Shown one piece after another: positions 21,346 through 31,429 of a stretch of DNA of 64,000 nt; within the stretch, counting starts at the first letter, position 1; every line of letters begins with the position of its first letter. Both the position numbers and the translations under genes were made by a program. Source of the DNA: Xestospongia muta (lineage: Eukaryota; Porifera; Demospongiae; Haplosclerida; Petrosiidae); assembly GCA_963693285.1 (NCBI GenBank), contig OY848927.1, forward strand, positions 2,544,501 to 2,608,500, in the 5' to 3' direction. Below the pieces are notes generated by a model. It did no database searches and was not told where the DNA came from. It worked only from the letters and a program-made list of their open reading frames with translations.

Positions 21346-22340
21346 ATGAGGATATTGCAAAGTCCTTTCAAAATCAAACAAAAACTTGGACGAGTTAATT
21401 ATGAACTCATAATAGACTCTGAAGGAAATACCAAGGTATACCACATTAATTTGCTTAAAAAATGGTTTTCCCTTACAGAAACAGTTTCAAGTTATGCTAA
21501 TACAGTCGAAGAGGATGTTAACATGGAGCTTTATGAACAATCAGATCAACAAACAACTCAAATCAACCAGGAGCTCAGTGAAGATCAGAAACACCAACTA
21601 CTGAAGCTGATACAGAAGTATCCAACCATAACTACTAGCCTACCAGGACGTACAACACTGATACAACACAAGATACGAACAGATGAGTGTCGGCCCATAG
21701 GTCAAAGCCATACTGACTACTACCAGCATACAAGAAAGCTGTAACAAAAGAACTAGAAGAGATGGAAAAGATTGGTACTGTAAAAGAGTCAGAGAGTGAA
21801 TGGTCGTCACCAATGGTGATAGTTATGAAGAAAGATGGTGGCATACGTATATGTGTAGATTTTCGGAAACTAAACCAACTCACCAAGTTCGATGCCTACC
21901 CCATGGCCTGTATAGATGATCTACTAGATGCTGTGGGTAGAGCTAAATACTTGACTACTCTAGACTTAGCTAAAGGGTACTGGCAAGTTTCTATGCATGA
22001 AGACGATCAAGCAAAAACAGCTTTCAGTTCACCTATTGGTTTTGCTACAATTTATGGTCATGCCATTTGGTTTAAGCGGAGCTTCAGCAACTTTTTAAAG
22101 ACTCATGGACAAGCTGCTACGAGGAACTGAGAAGTTTACTGGAGTATATCTAGACGATGTAATTATATGTAGAAATGAATGGGATGAGCATCTCCAACAT
22201 ATTGAAGAAGTACTAGAAAGACTCCAACAAGCTGAGCTAACCATCAAAATGAGTAAATGTAAATTTGCATTTAACAGTTGTTCCTACTTTGGACATCAGA
22301 TTGGAAATGGTGGAGTACTTCCTGAAATTGCCAAGTGAAA
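21346..22340 (+). pseudogene. Reverse transcriptase of Gmr1-like element
   Basis: An N-terminal segment ending FKIKQKLGRVNYELI belongs to the integrase tail. RT proper begins about 21600, with SEWSSPMVIVMKKDGGIRIC, DFRKLNQLTKFDAYPM, a TLDLAKGYWQV block and the YLDD motif (GVYLDDVIIC, about 22140), then KMSKCKFAFNSCSYFGHQI. Frameshifts near 21730 and 22040-22105 disrupt it. It copies element RNA in the particle. Confidence 0.8.
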
Positions 22341-22379
22341 GCTATTGAAGACATGATGGAACCGAAGACTAAGAAAGAT

Positions 22380-22954
22380 ATCCGTGCTTTCTTGGGCTTA
22401 ACTGAATACTACTGACATTTTCTTAGAAACTACTGCTACTTTGGCAGAACCACTTACTGAATTAACAAAGAAAACTAAACCCGAACAGATCATATGGACT
22501 CCTTCAGTTGAACAAGCTTTCAACACTCTAAAACAAGCCCTAGTGTCAACACCTATCATGCGAAATCCAAACTTTGATGAACCTTTCATTCTACAGAAAG
22601 ACGCCTCATATATAGGAGTGGGAGCAGTTCTGATCTAGGAACTTCTGAAGAACAACCCATAGCATATTTCAGTCGCAAATTATCTCAAAAGAAAAGATTT
22701 CAACTATAGAAAAAGAATGTCTTACTATCTAGTTAAGAATAAAACCTTTTGAGATATACATGCTGGGAAGGCGATTTATTATACAAACCGACCATCGAGC
22801 TCTAACATGGTTAAACAAATTTAAAGATAAAAATCCTAGATTGACCCGGTGGAGTCTGATGCTCCAATCCTATAACTTCATTGTACAACACAGAAAGGGA
22901 CAACAAAACAGAAATGCAGATGGATTGTCCTGTACAGTTTATTTTCTTACCTAA
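22380..22954 (+). pseudogene. RNase H of Gmr1-like element
   Basis: EPLTELTKKTKPEQIIWT, ILQKDASYIGVGAVLI (first Asp), QTDHRALTWLNKFK and NRNADGLSC (last Asp at about 22918), with a stop and frameshifts near 22640-22760. The frame runs into the 3' LTR and stops at 22954, so RNase H is the last pol domain. I see no clear polypurine tract just before the LTR. Confidence 0.75.
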
Positions 22955-23191
22955 AGGATCACCTGGGAGGATCACTTGATGATTGACCAATCAAATTAGT
23001 TCCTACTTTAAGCTATTTGACAGAGTCACCTGGACTGATAACTATGTTTTTTGTTACTGAGTATACTACATTAATATTATGTGATTTCCTGTTTAAATAT
23101 TTTATAAAAGAAAGTGTTTTAGGGCAGCACAGTGAGTCTGTCCAGACAAGTAGCCAACTTATCTAGTAGGTGAATAACACTCTCTGTTACA
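22931..23191 (+). repeat. 3' LTR of Gmr1-like element
   Basis: Starts TGTACAGTTTATTTTC and ends CTCTGTTACA. Relative to the 5' LTR it carries an extra segment CCAACTTATCTAGTAGG near 23152-23170, lacks ATAGC near its start, and shows scattered substitutions. Confidence 0.85.
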
Positions 23192-23860
23192 ATATGTATA
23201 TTTATTATATATAATTTTTAAATCAGTACAATTATTATTTGAATATCCTTAGTTTTTTAATTACATATACCTTTTGGCAATAAAGTGAATTAGCTGTCTT
23301 GGTTCTTGGAACAAGGAAAGTTGGTTTGCTATTGGTTTTTTGTATCAACAAACGCTTACAAAAACTACCTGAAGTAATAACTAACATAGCATTCCATTAC
23401 AACCATATAAATTTGTGTGTAAATGCATACCACACCCCTGCCTGTTTCCAATACCCTTGTTGCATATAATATATTACATGGATCCATGATCAAAGACATG
23501 TGATAAGTGATAAATTGTAGAGTCATTTATGATACAAGATCTAGAATAAACAATACGTTGATGAAACTAAAGGATCTGATAACGAGAACAGCTCCTGATT
23601 AACGAAAGAAGCTGTATATGATAATAGCTAAGAAACTTATTGATTACTGCTAGTAGTCCTTGTTTATTATTCCATAGCTTTGTAGTGTTTTTTAATCTTA
23701 CAGCTTTAGAGTTTAGTTGGACTATTATTGCCACAGCAATAAAATATCAGCAATACATTATGCAACAGAGTGGAGCATGTAGCATGTAGCATCATCTATA
23801 GTGTACATGTATATTAAGAGATACATTTAACATATATTCAATATTAATATGTACATTATA

Positions 23861-24098
23861 GATAATACTAAATGTATTATAATATATACATTATGGATGA
23901 TGCTACAGAGACTGAATTATCTTAGCAGTATACACAAATTAGATGGAGTCATATATTATTAGCCTATACTTGAAACAGTTGAACAGCATTCATAGTAGCA
24001 TTATCAAAGACTCCATCTAATTTGTGTATACTGCTAAGATAATTCAGTCTCTGTAGCATCATTCATAATGTATATATTATATAATACATTTAGTATTT
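23861..24098. repeat. Long inverted repeat (foldback)
   Basis: The left arm 23861-23950 (GATGCTACAGAGACTGAATT ... GATGGAGTC) is the near-perfect complement of 24009-24098, with a spacer of 58 bases. About 62 central bases match with one visible mismatch; the outer AT-rich parts have small indels. It could be a foldback or MITE, or a hairpin RNA source. Confidence 0.9.
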
Positions 24099-24639
24099 AT
24101 CTATTATCATAGGTAGTACATAATCAACATGACAACCTCTCCAGTGTAAGTAATACATTGTCTGTATCATTAATTTATTGTTGTATTAATAGGTCCGGTT
24201 ACCAGAGACTGGAATATTATCTATTGCTACATTTCAATACTTGAGACAAATTTGTTTTCATTATTTCTCGTTGAAGAGATGAGTAGGTTATGGTAAACTT
24301 TTACATGCACTTGTATAAAATGATAACACCCAACTACTTGTAAACATTAGCTAATTAAGACTCTCCCCGATTATTATTAATTTAGTTTTAATATAGGGAG
24401 GGACCTCAATAGGCAGTCATATTTTCTTACTTGCCATTAATTGTAGGCTTTTGCTTTTGAGTTACTCTCTAATTTTAACCATTTATCAACTGATTCTGAT
24501 GATATATAGCACTTCTGAAATGACATTGTTCAATTTCTGAAACAATTAGGTATCACAGATTGTCAAAGTGGTGTATCTTACATGAAGCAATTCTTTAAGA
24601 ATTGTTGACGCATGAGTGTACAGAGTGACCAAGGAAAAC

Positions 24640-25440
24640 ATTGTAGTAAATTATTTTTAAACATTATTTTGTTTTTGTTTTTAATTTTTCAAAGCAAACA
24701 AGTATGTTACTGTGACAATAATTATTAATACTAGGAAATAGAACTATTTGTTAGGAACTATGAAGTAGAGGAAATGAACCACATTATGTATCTATTGTCT
24801 ATTGTCTTTTGCAGTGTCAGCTTACTATGTTTATATAACCTTTTGTTACAGATATTTGACCTTAATTTTATATTGATTGATGTCACTACTATGAATAATA
24901 TTAAGTTATGTTTGGCATTCATACAGTATCTACAACAATAAAGTCACCAGTCACATTGTCTACTTCAAATTTAAAACACTATAGTAAATCATTTTTAAAT
25001 GTTTTATTTATTTTGTTTTCAATTTTTGAAACAACCAGATATGTTATTGTAACAATTGTTGTTAACACTAGGAAATACAACAGCTATTCATTAGGAACTA
25101 TGAAGTGGAGGAAATGAAATATATATATATATATATATTTTAGCTTGATTGTGTTAAGACATAATCCAATGTTGTTGTGATCTATTGTCTTTTGCATTGT
25201 AGTCTGACCATGACACATATAATTATAATGTGTAATATATTATTTACATGGATAGAGTAATATCTTAATAATCAATTGTCTGAAGTTTAATAGTAGTCAC
25301 AGACACATTAACAAGGTCATACATATCATTCACTTATTTGTGTCAGCTTACTTCTGAGAATGTTTACATAACACATTGTACAGTTCATTTCTTTTCATTG
25401 ATGTTACTACTATGAATAAAATTAAGCTGTGCTGGAATAT
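24640..25440. repeat. Imperfect direct repeats
   Basis: A block at about 24642-24800 (TAGTAAATTATTTTTAAAC ... AACTATGAAGTAGAGGAAATG) recurs at about 24980-25118. A second block at about 24815-24905 (CAGCTTACTATGTTTA ... CTACTATGAATAATATTAAG) recurs at about 25345-25432. Confidence 0.7.
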
Positions 25441-25573
25441 CTGCAAAGTCATCAGTCACACTGTTATAGGCTTACTGCCCCATTAGAATGTATGGAATTA
25501 CAATTGCCACGTGAACCCATGAATTTTTTTTCTGTTTGTTGTTCTACCATTAAAGCTAACAATGGTTAAATAA

Positions 25574-25800
25574 CTAATACAATTGATGAACACTTATTAA
25601 AAGATATTGGTGGATATCTTCATATCTTCTATAATACTTAATAGCTAATGGAAGAATCTGAAATATAAGAGATTTGCCATATCCAATTGGCAAAGAAATA
25701 AAACAGTGATTTCCCTCAAAAACTTTTAAGATGGGCTTTCTCTGCCCGTCCTTTAGACAGTCATGAGCCATTTGAAGACAGTCTAATCCAAATTGAATTG
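25574..25800 (-). pseudogene. RecQ-like helicase fragment (Walker A)
   Basis: The frame includes QFGLDCLQMAHDCLKDGQRK and FISLPIGYGKSLIFQILPL. The latter is a Walker A/P-loop motif of the type seen in RecQ-family DEAD/DEAH helicases. Only about 75 residues remain before a stop, with none of the later helicase motifs. It may be a fragment of a repeat-borne helicase gene. It is divergent from the neighbouring host gene by 170 bases. Confidence 0.55.
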
Positions 25801-25906
25801 CAAGTATCTACTTTTCCACCATATATAACTCCACGTGACAATTGTAATAACAGTTTATTATAACTGCCCCCACATTCCATACATTCCAAAGCCTATAGCT
25901 AGCTTC

Positions 25907-25913
25907 TATATAG
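25907..25913 (+). promoter_or_regulatory. TATA-like element upstream of host gene
   Basis: TATATAG lies 57 bases before the start codon at 25970. Its position suits a core promoter with a short 5' UTR; this is only a sequence match in AT-rich DNA. Confidence 0.3.
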
Positions 25914-25969
25914 ACCCTCAAGGGGGTCTAGCTCGCTAAACTATCACATTGTCTACTTCAAAGTTTAAG

Positions 25970-27699
25970 ATGTCATTAAGAGTCTTTATTGCAACTATTA
26001 TCTTGTCACTGTTTTCAGGTAAAAATCCCAATTGCTTAATATTGTTGTTCATTGCTTCTATAATACAGAAACATTTGCTGGATTAAGTAACTATGGTAAC
26101 CAATTTTTCATCGGACTCTTGAGAAGTAAATCATCAGAAACCTCTAGCAAAGTTGTAATTCTAGCACTAACTCCAGCTCAATTTAATATTTCATCTTTGA
26201 CTGGATACAATTATACTGGAAGCATTCCAGCTTACACTCCTGTCTTTATTGACATTGAATCCAATTTCCAAGTGCTCAATTCTTCATACAATTATCGTCA
26301 TCTTGGTCTTCGCATTACATCTCCTCAACTTATCTCTGTAGCTGTGGTTGAATATGCTAACAACACACCTCGCTCAAGTTATCTCGCTCTTCCTTGTCAT
26401 GATCAACCAACAGAGAAATACATATATTATGGAATATCACGTGAATCAGATGAACGTGAACGCTATGGACTAATCTTGTTAGTGGGTTGTAGAGATAATA
26501 CAACAGTAACTATTACTCCCACTGAAACAATACAACTACCTTCTGATCCACAACAAAGTAACAGTACTGTGGATACAATCACAGCTGGTACTAGTCATAC
26601 TGTAATTCTGCATGAAATGCAGACTTTGATAATAACTATAAAATCAACAATTTTGTTTTCAGATCTCAGTGGAACTAAAATAGTTTCAAATTATCCATTG
26701 ACAGTTATTGGAGGACATGAATGTACTAAGGTAACTGTATGGTACCAGGACTGTGATCCTATTGCTACTCAAGTACCACCTACTATAAATTGGGGGACAG
26801 AATTTTTCACAATGCCATTTTATAATCGCACTAAAGGATATTTAATGAAAATAATGGGATCAGAAAATAACACTAGTGTATCTCTAAAGTGCTCCAATAT
26901 AGTATCATCATACCATCTCATCCTTGCAGGAAATGTAATTTCACATCATGTACAATCTTCACACTATTGCTATATTCAATGCAGTCAACCTTGTTATATT
27001 GCTGAACTAGCATTTGGTGGTCAATATGCTAATGGTGGAGGTTATGGTGATCCATTATTAATAACAATCCCACCAATTAGGCAATACCCTCAAAACATCA
27101 CCTTCACAACCCTGCCAGATATGCCAACGATTTTTTACAGTGTTGCTGTACCTGTGGATTCATACTTTAATGGTACACTTATAATTAATGGTGTACTCAC
27201 TTCACTAAATTGGACTACCATCTATAGCACTAACAGTAATACAACAACAGGATATGGTTACAAGGCTACTGCTAATGGGACTTACACTATAAGTCATAGT
27301 CATCCTTATGGCAAGATATGTATCATTGTATATGGATTTTATCAACATGGTGGATATGGTTATCTCTCTGGAATGTTACTTGATCCTACTAATGAGCCAT
27401 CCCATATACCAAGCATCACTGTTCCTGTTGACAACTCAAATACCATTATCATCTGCCTTGTAGCTGTTGTTCTAATTTTAGTGTGCATAATTATAGGGAT
27501 TTTTCTGTTTTACCTGCATGGAAGAAGGACAAGATTTAATAATGCAGTAGTTGACACTTCTTTGTCGATTGGAAATCCTGTTGCAGTAGATACTGATATT
27601 ATTGATGGACATAGTAATGGATTACAACCTACCAATCAAGTCAGTGATGGACATCACTATGATGAAATACCTCCAATAGACCCTGATGGGTTCATATGA
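25970..27699 (+). CDS. IgGFc-binding-domain type I membrane protein
   Basis: Two exons, 25970-26018 and 26069-27699, with a 50-base GT-AG intron that preserves the frame (Glu codon split), giving about 559 residues. The start at 25970 supplies a signal peptide, MSLRVFIATIILSLFS; starting at 26032 inside the intron frame would lose it. The ectodomain (about 20-460) resembles the N-terminal domain of IgGFc-binding proteins, with GTEFFTMPFYNRTKGYLMK, paired cysteines (HYCYIQCSQPCYIAE) and many NxS/T sites. A membrane helix lies at about 475-501 (IIICLVAVVLILVCIIIGIF), then an HGRR stop-transfer and a cytoplasmic tail of about 55 residues with HHYDEIPPIDP. No frameshift or stop is seen, so it looks like an active host gene. 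Ligand unknown. Confidence 0.8.
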
Positions 27700-28121
27700 C
27701 AATCCATTCCTCAACCCTCTCCAGTCAATCCCACTCATTTAATGCTTGAACCGCAGGAAATATCAGAACCTGATGGATCAACTCAGTCTTCTACTATATC
27801 ATGTGAATCTACGCAAACTCTCACTCTCCATTAAATTCTAGTCATCTATTGTGCACAGCTGCCACAACTAACACTTAATTTTGACACTTGTTTTCAACAT
27901 TGAATTCTATGTTGTATTTCAAAGTCTACATATTCAAAGCCATTTAAATTTTTCTACCTGGCGTTTTGTAGGTGATCCTAAGACTATAACTATACAGTAA
28001 ATAGTTTAAAATAATTATCATTATCATACGTGTGTGATTTGACTCATAATTGTATATTATAATATTATTCATTGATTATTATAATCATTGTATGTAAGCA
28101 GGAACCTCGTGATACTTTTGA
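27700..28121. other. 3' flank of host gene
   Basis: No further gene. An ATTAAA polyadenylation-type hexamer lies at 27830-27835. Confidence 0.35.
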
Positions 28122-28730
28122 TTGGTTTTGTATATTAACATATTTATAACTATTGGATCTCAGTATAAAATCTTTTTGTATCATAAACCAACACGAAATT
28201 ACAGTGAGTTATCCACTGAGACAAGAACTAGAAAGATAGCTTTTTTGTTGAGAAACGGAGAGGTATGGCTGCAGAACAAGTGCTACCACGTGACAAGAGA
28301 CTGCTTCTTAACTCAAAACGATTGACCTTCTCAACTTAAACAGCTAAAAGAGGCCCTTTCTCTACCTACAATAGGGTCATCTGAAGAATTGAAGGCAAGC
28401 TCGAAAAGGAACCGTGCCAACGTGAGGTTACTAATATTCAAGCTATTACTATCAGAGAAAAGTAGAAAATAGAAAGCAGTTTAGTATTGATTGACAAAGG
28501 AGGAGTATTTCTGGAAACTCCAAAGGTTGTGTTAACTAAAGAGTTCTATGACAGACCTTGAAGAAGAGAATCGTTGACTTACAGAAGAGAATAAACAGGT
28601 AAAGAACAAACCGGAAACCATCAAGAAACACGTGGAAGAATTGGCACAAGAGCTAGAAGATGCTAGAGCCAGTTTAGGTAGTGAAGAATAGTCAACAAGA
28701 CCAATAGAAGAAGACTTCACACTGAGTCTT
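28122..28730 (+). pseudogene. Unrecognised coiled-coil ORF remnants
   Basis: Frames read FLLRNGEVWLQNKCYHVTRD, LKQLKEALSLPTIGSSEELK (SAP-like helix pair), SLVLIDKGGVFLETPKVV, and a charged heptad-rich tail ETIKKHVEELAQELEDARAS that stops at 28690. Frameshifts separate the pieces. They could be the start of a retroelement gag-like protein, but I cannot name it. Confidence 0.35.
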
Positions 28731-28739
28731 TCTACTTAC

Positions 28740-29352
28740 ACTCTTATTACTACTGCTACTACTTAGTTACAATGTAGAGTCTAAGGGCTGGTTCACAAAA
28801 CAATGCAAACCCTTGCATCATGTCGCGTTGCATACGTACGTCAATTTATAAACACAGCGCATGCATGATGCACAAATGTGATGTGTCGCAACACAAGGAT
28901 AGAATCAATTCCTATCTTGATGTTCCAAGCAGTGCGTTAAGCCAATCAGATTTCAATAACCACATGCTTAAATACCAATGTGTTTTATGGCAGACAAGAA
29001 ACTTGTTAAGGCTGTTTGTTTTTTCCTTGCTTGTAGCAAGTATCTGGCCAAAGCTACAAGGATCCAAGATCAAGAGAAAACGCATAAAAATAAGTGGCTA
29101 GCCAGATAGCTGAAACAATGAAACTCTCCTTGTTGGAGCCATTGACCAAATATAAGATGCACCCACCTTGTTCTTCATTTCTGTTGTCTTCTTCATTGTC
29201 TGTAAAGCAAAGCAAGCAACAACACTTCGTAACATTTATCAATAAAGGACAACAACAACTCAACCAAGAACACATAGCCAAAGTTACTTATATAGCAAGA
29301 ACAGAGAATATGCTACAAACTGATAAAATAATCTAGACCACATTTTCCTTTC
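28740..29352. other. Unassigned region
   Basis: Short frames at 28820-29101 and 29094-29336 show no domain. 28790-28900 is unusually rich in CGCATG/GTCGC words for this window. Confidence 0.35.
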
Positions 29353-29856
29353 TCAGAAGGTCAAGCAATTAAGTGGATTCACAACTGCACCTGTGTGAGA
29401 TCTAGTCATGATTGGACTACAACTTTCAACTTGACTAGAGTTTTCGGTTATACTACTTGAATCTCTTTCTCCTGAGGTGTTTTCATTTTGGGAGGTCTCA
29501 GTAGTATCATCAGTTCTGACTGTTCGATGACGACAATTTATACAAGCTTGACCTGACGGTGTGTTGACCACATAAGATCTTGATGTTTCAGCTTGATGAT
29601 TGATATTGCCAAGAATTTTTTGTCTTGCTCCTGAAGTGATCCAGATAGGAATGTCATCTGGTATTACAAGAAGTGAATGAATGCTTAAATCGACAATCAA
29701 AGTTCTGTTTCTGTTTGTTCTCTCTCTCATTCTTCCTTTTAAAGTCATCAAGGTAATGCCATGTTGGAATTGAACTCTCCTTAGTTTGGGGTAGCTTTGT
29801 GCGAATTTGTTTTCCTATTAGGAGCTCAGTTGGACTATGTCCACAACATAGGATAG
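29353..29856 (-). pseudogene. Gypsy B: integrase C-terminus and pol tail
   Basis: From right: CGHSPTELLIGKQIRTKLPQ and IPTWHYLDDFKRKNERENK, then after a frame change SRSYVVNTPSGQACINCRHR and a Ser/Glu-rich tail with SPIMTRSHTGAVV. This is the end of a Ty3/Gypsy integrase and pol. The upstream part lies beyond the Penelope-like insertion, at 31081-31260. Confidence 0.7.
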
Positions 29857-29862
29857 GTGTTG
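29844..29862 (+). repeat. Left target-site duplication of Penelope-like element
   Basis: CAACATAGGATAGGTGTTG. It recurs at 31081-31099 with one mismatch. Confidence 0.75.
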
Positions 29863-29903
29863 CTAATATTCATTTTTTATTCACCAAACAAAAATATACG
29901 AAA

Positions 29904-30812
29904 ATGCCTAACATTCCTTTTGAGCACTTTTCTAACTTAGTTAAAACACAACGTTTAGGAGAAGAGATACTTGTATCCTTTGATGTAGTCTCTCTCTTCA
30001 CAAAAGTACCAATTGAATTAGCAATTCACATCGCAAAGGAACAACTCCAAGAAGACAACACCCTAGAGGATAGGACTGCTCTATCCATCAATGACATCAT
30101 ACAGCTTCTTGAGTTCTGCCTCAAAGCCACCTATTTTTCGTTCCGAGGTAAGTATTATCAACAGATCTTTGGAACAGCTATGAGTTCCCCGGTCTCTGTG
30201 GTCGTAGCAGACATGGTGATGGAAAATATAGAACAAAGGGCCTTAAACTTTTCACACCCCCCTATCCTTTGGAAGAGATACATAGATGACACCTGTGTCG
30301 CATTACTACCTTCATTGGTAGATAGTTTCCATCAACATCTGAACTCTATTGAACCATCAATCCAATTCACGGTAGAGATAGAAAACAATGGTTGTTTACC
30401 TTTTTTGGACATCCTCATCACAAGAAATAGTGATGGGTCATTATCCACCTCAGTTTATCGAAAACAGTCCCACACTAACCAGTATCTCCAGTTCTTGTCT
30501 CACCATCCTTCTTCCCACAAACTATCCGTTGGTCGTTCCTTATTCTCCAGAGCCTATACGCACTCATCCTCCCTTGTACAACAGGTAGAGGAGGAATCCA
30601 TCATCTTTCAGGCTCTACTAAAGAATGGATACCCTACAAATTTCATCAAGAGATGCCAAAAGCAATTAACATCCAAACCAAACCCACCTATTGCTAGTGA
30701 CCAAAAAACAACCAGAATTGCTATTCCTTATGTACAAGGTCAATCTCAATCTATAAAAAGGATTCTTTCCCCTTTTGGCATTGAGATCTCCTTTAGACCA
30801 AACACATGCTAG
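29904..30812 (+). CDS. Penelope-like reverse transcriptase, partial
   Basis: Open for about 300 residues. Motifs: SFDVVSLFTKVPIELAI, FRGKYYQQIFGTAMSSP followed by SVVVADMVME, KRYIDDTCVALLP (YIDD at about 30280), NNGCLPFLDILITR and SVYRKQSHTNQYLQF. These mark the RT of Penelope-like elements, which prime at nicked or terminal DNA. The true start is lost, as the frame enters from the inverted arm. The frame ends 240 bases before the right arm without the C-terminal GIY-YIG nuclease. The RT core itself shows no stop, suggesting fairly recent insertion. Confidence 0.8.
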   Translation: MPNIPFEHFSNLVKTQRLGEEILVSFDVVSLFTKVPIELAIHIAKEQLQEDNTLEDRTALSINDIIQLLEFCLKATYFSFRGKYYQQIFGTAMSSPVSVVVADMVMENIEQRALNFSHPPILWKRYIDDTCVALLPSLVDSFHQHLNSIEPSIQFTVEIENNGCLPFLDILITRNSDGSLSTSVYRKQSHTNQYLQFLSHHPSSHKLSVGRSLFSRAYTHSSSLVQQVEEESIIFQALLKNGYPTNFIKRCQKQLTSKPNPPIASDQKTTRIAIPYVQGQSQSIKRILSPFGIEISFRPNTC

Positions 30813-30927
30813 CTATAAACACATGAAAGCATTGCATGTGTAGCAGTCCACCCACGCAACACGTGCAGGAATGCAATATATAGTATAAATAGGAGCTTTT
30901 TTACTTTTACTTTTATTATTTAAGCCA

Positions 30928-31000
30928 CTGAGGAAGATAGTTGCTCTGACTATTGAAACGTTTGGCGAAGATAGTTGCTCTGACTATTGAAATGTTTGGC
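30928..31000 (+). ncRNA. Candidate hammerhead ribozyme core in tandem repeat
   Basis: CTGAGGA, then a possible stem II ATAG/CTAT around TTGCTCTGA, then GAAAC (30928-30959), fit the order CUGANGA-stem-GAAA of a hammerhead core. A 34-base unit (30933-30966) is repeated at 30967-31000, but the second unit lacks CUGA. Hammerhead motifs are known in Penelope-like elements. Stems I and III are not proven. Confidence 0.35.
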
Positions 31001-31080
31001 GTTTTTGTATATTTTTTGTTTGGTGAATAAAAAATGAATATTAGCAACACTAACTTACCCAAACATCCAGGTCTCTTTCT

Positions 31081-31260
31081 CAACATAGAATAGGTGTTGG
31101 TCTATAGTTTAGGAGAGCAATATAATGGTTTTTATTGTTACACAGAAGTGTTTTCACTGCAGGATTTTCAATAAGAAAATGTGCAGTGAGCAAATTTGTC
31201 TCATCATTTATTGGACTTGAGCCAAAATTTAGATTGTTGGGTCAAGGATACTTTATACAA
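31081..31260 (-). pseudogene. Gypsy B: integrase segment beyond the Penelope-like insertion
   Basis: On the - strand reads VKTLLCNNKNHYIALLNYRPTPI, the section just before the integrase C-terminal region. Its last bases are the target duplication shared with 29844-29862. Confidence 0.6.
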
Positions 31261-31429
31261 TTGAATTAATAAACTAATAATTATTTTGAAGACTTTTCCA
31301 TAAAAAAGAAAATTAAAATGCAAAAATCCTTATAATACACCAAAAAAATAAGAATTAAAATTAGATTCTTATTCCTTAATAGTCATCAATATAAACAAAA
31401 ACGATTATTTTAATGATCCGAATCAAAGT

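Larger units (their letters stand above)
18317..23191 (+). mobile_element. Gmr1-like LTR retrotransposon, full length
   Basis: Two LTRs (18317-18565, 22931-23191) bracket gag, protease, integrase, RT and RNase H in that order on the + strand. The enzymes are Ty3/Gypsy type, but the integrase precedes the RT as in Ty1/Copia. This arrangement defines the Gmr1-like Gypsy clade. All genes have stops or frameshifts. No 5-base target duplication is visible (TTACC left, ATATG right). Confidence 0.85.
23192..25573. other. AT-rich intergenic region with repeats
   Basis: No gene recognised. It contains a long foldback (23861-24098) and a set of imperfect direct repeats (24640-25440), listed separately, and a (TA)n run near 25120-25138. 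Confidence 0.5.
29857..31050 (+). mobile_element. Penelope-like retroelement, truncated
   Basis: An RT of Penelope type is framed by inverted arms 29857-29917 and 30989-31050 (about 60 bases, few mismatches) and by a 19-base duplication of the Gypsy B target. The arms contain ATTCATTTTTTATTCACCAAA and its complement. A 34-base tandem repeat and a hammerhead-like core lie just before the right arm. No GIY-YIG endonuclease is present. Confidence 0.8.

Noticed and set aside
28820..29336. Two + strand frames and one Cys-rich - strand frame as small genes
   Set aside because: No domains, no splice context, and they overlap on opposite strands.
30967..31000. Second tandem unit as a second hammerhead
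   Set aside because: It is preceded by TTTGGCGAAG instead of CUGANGA, so the core is incomplete.
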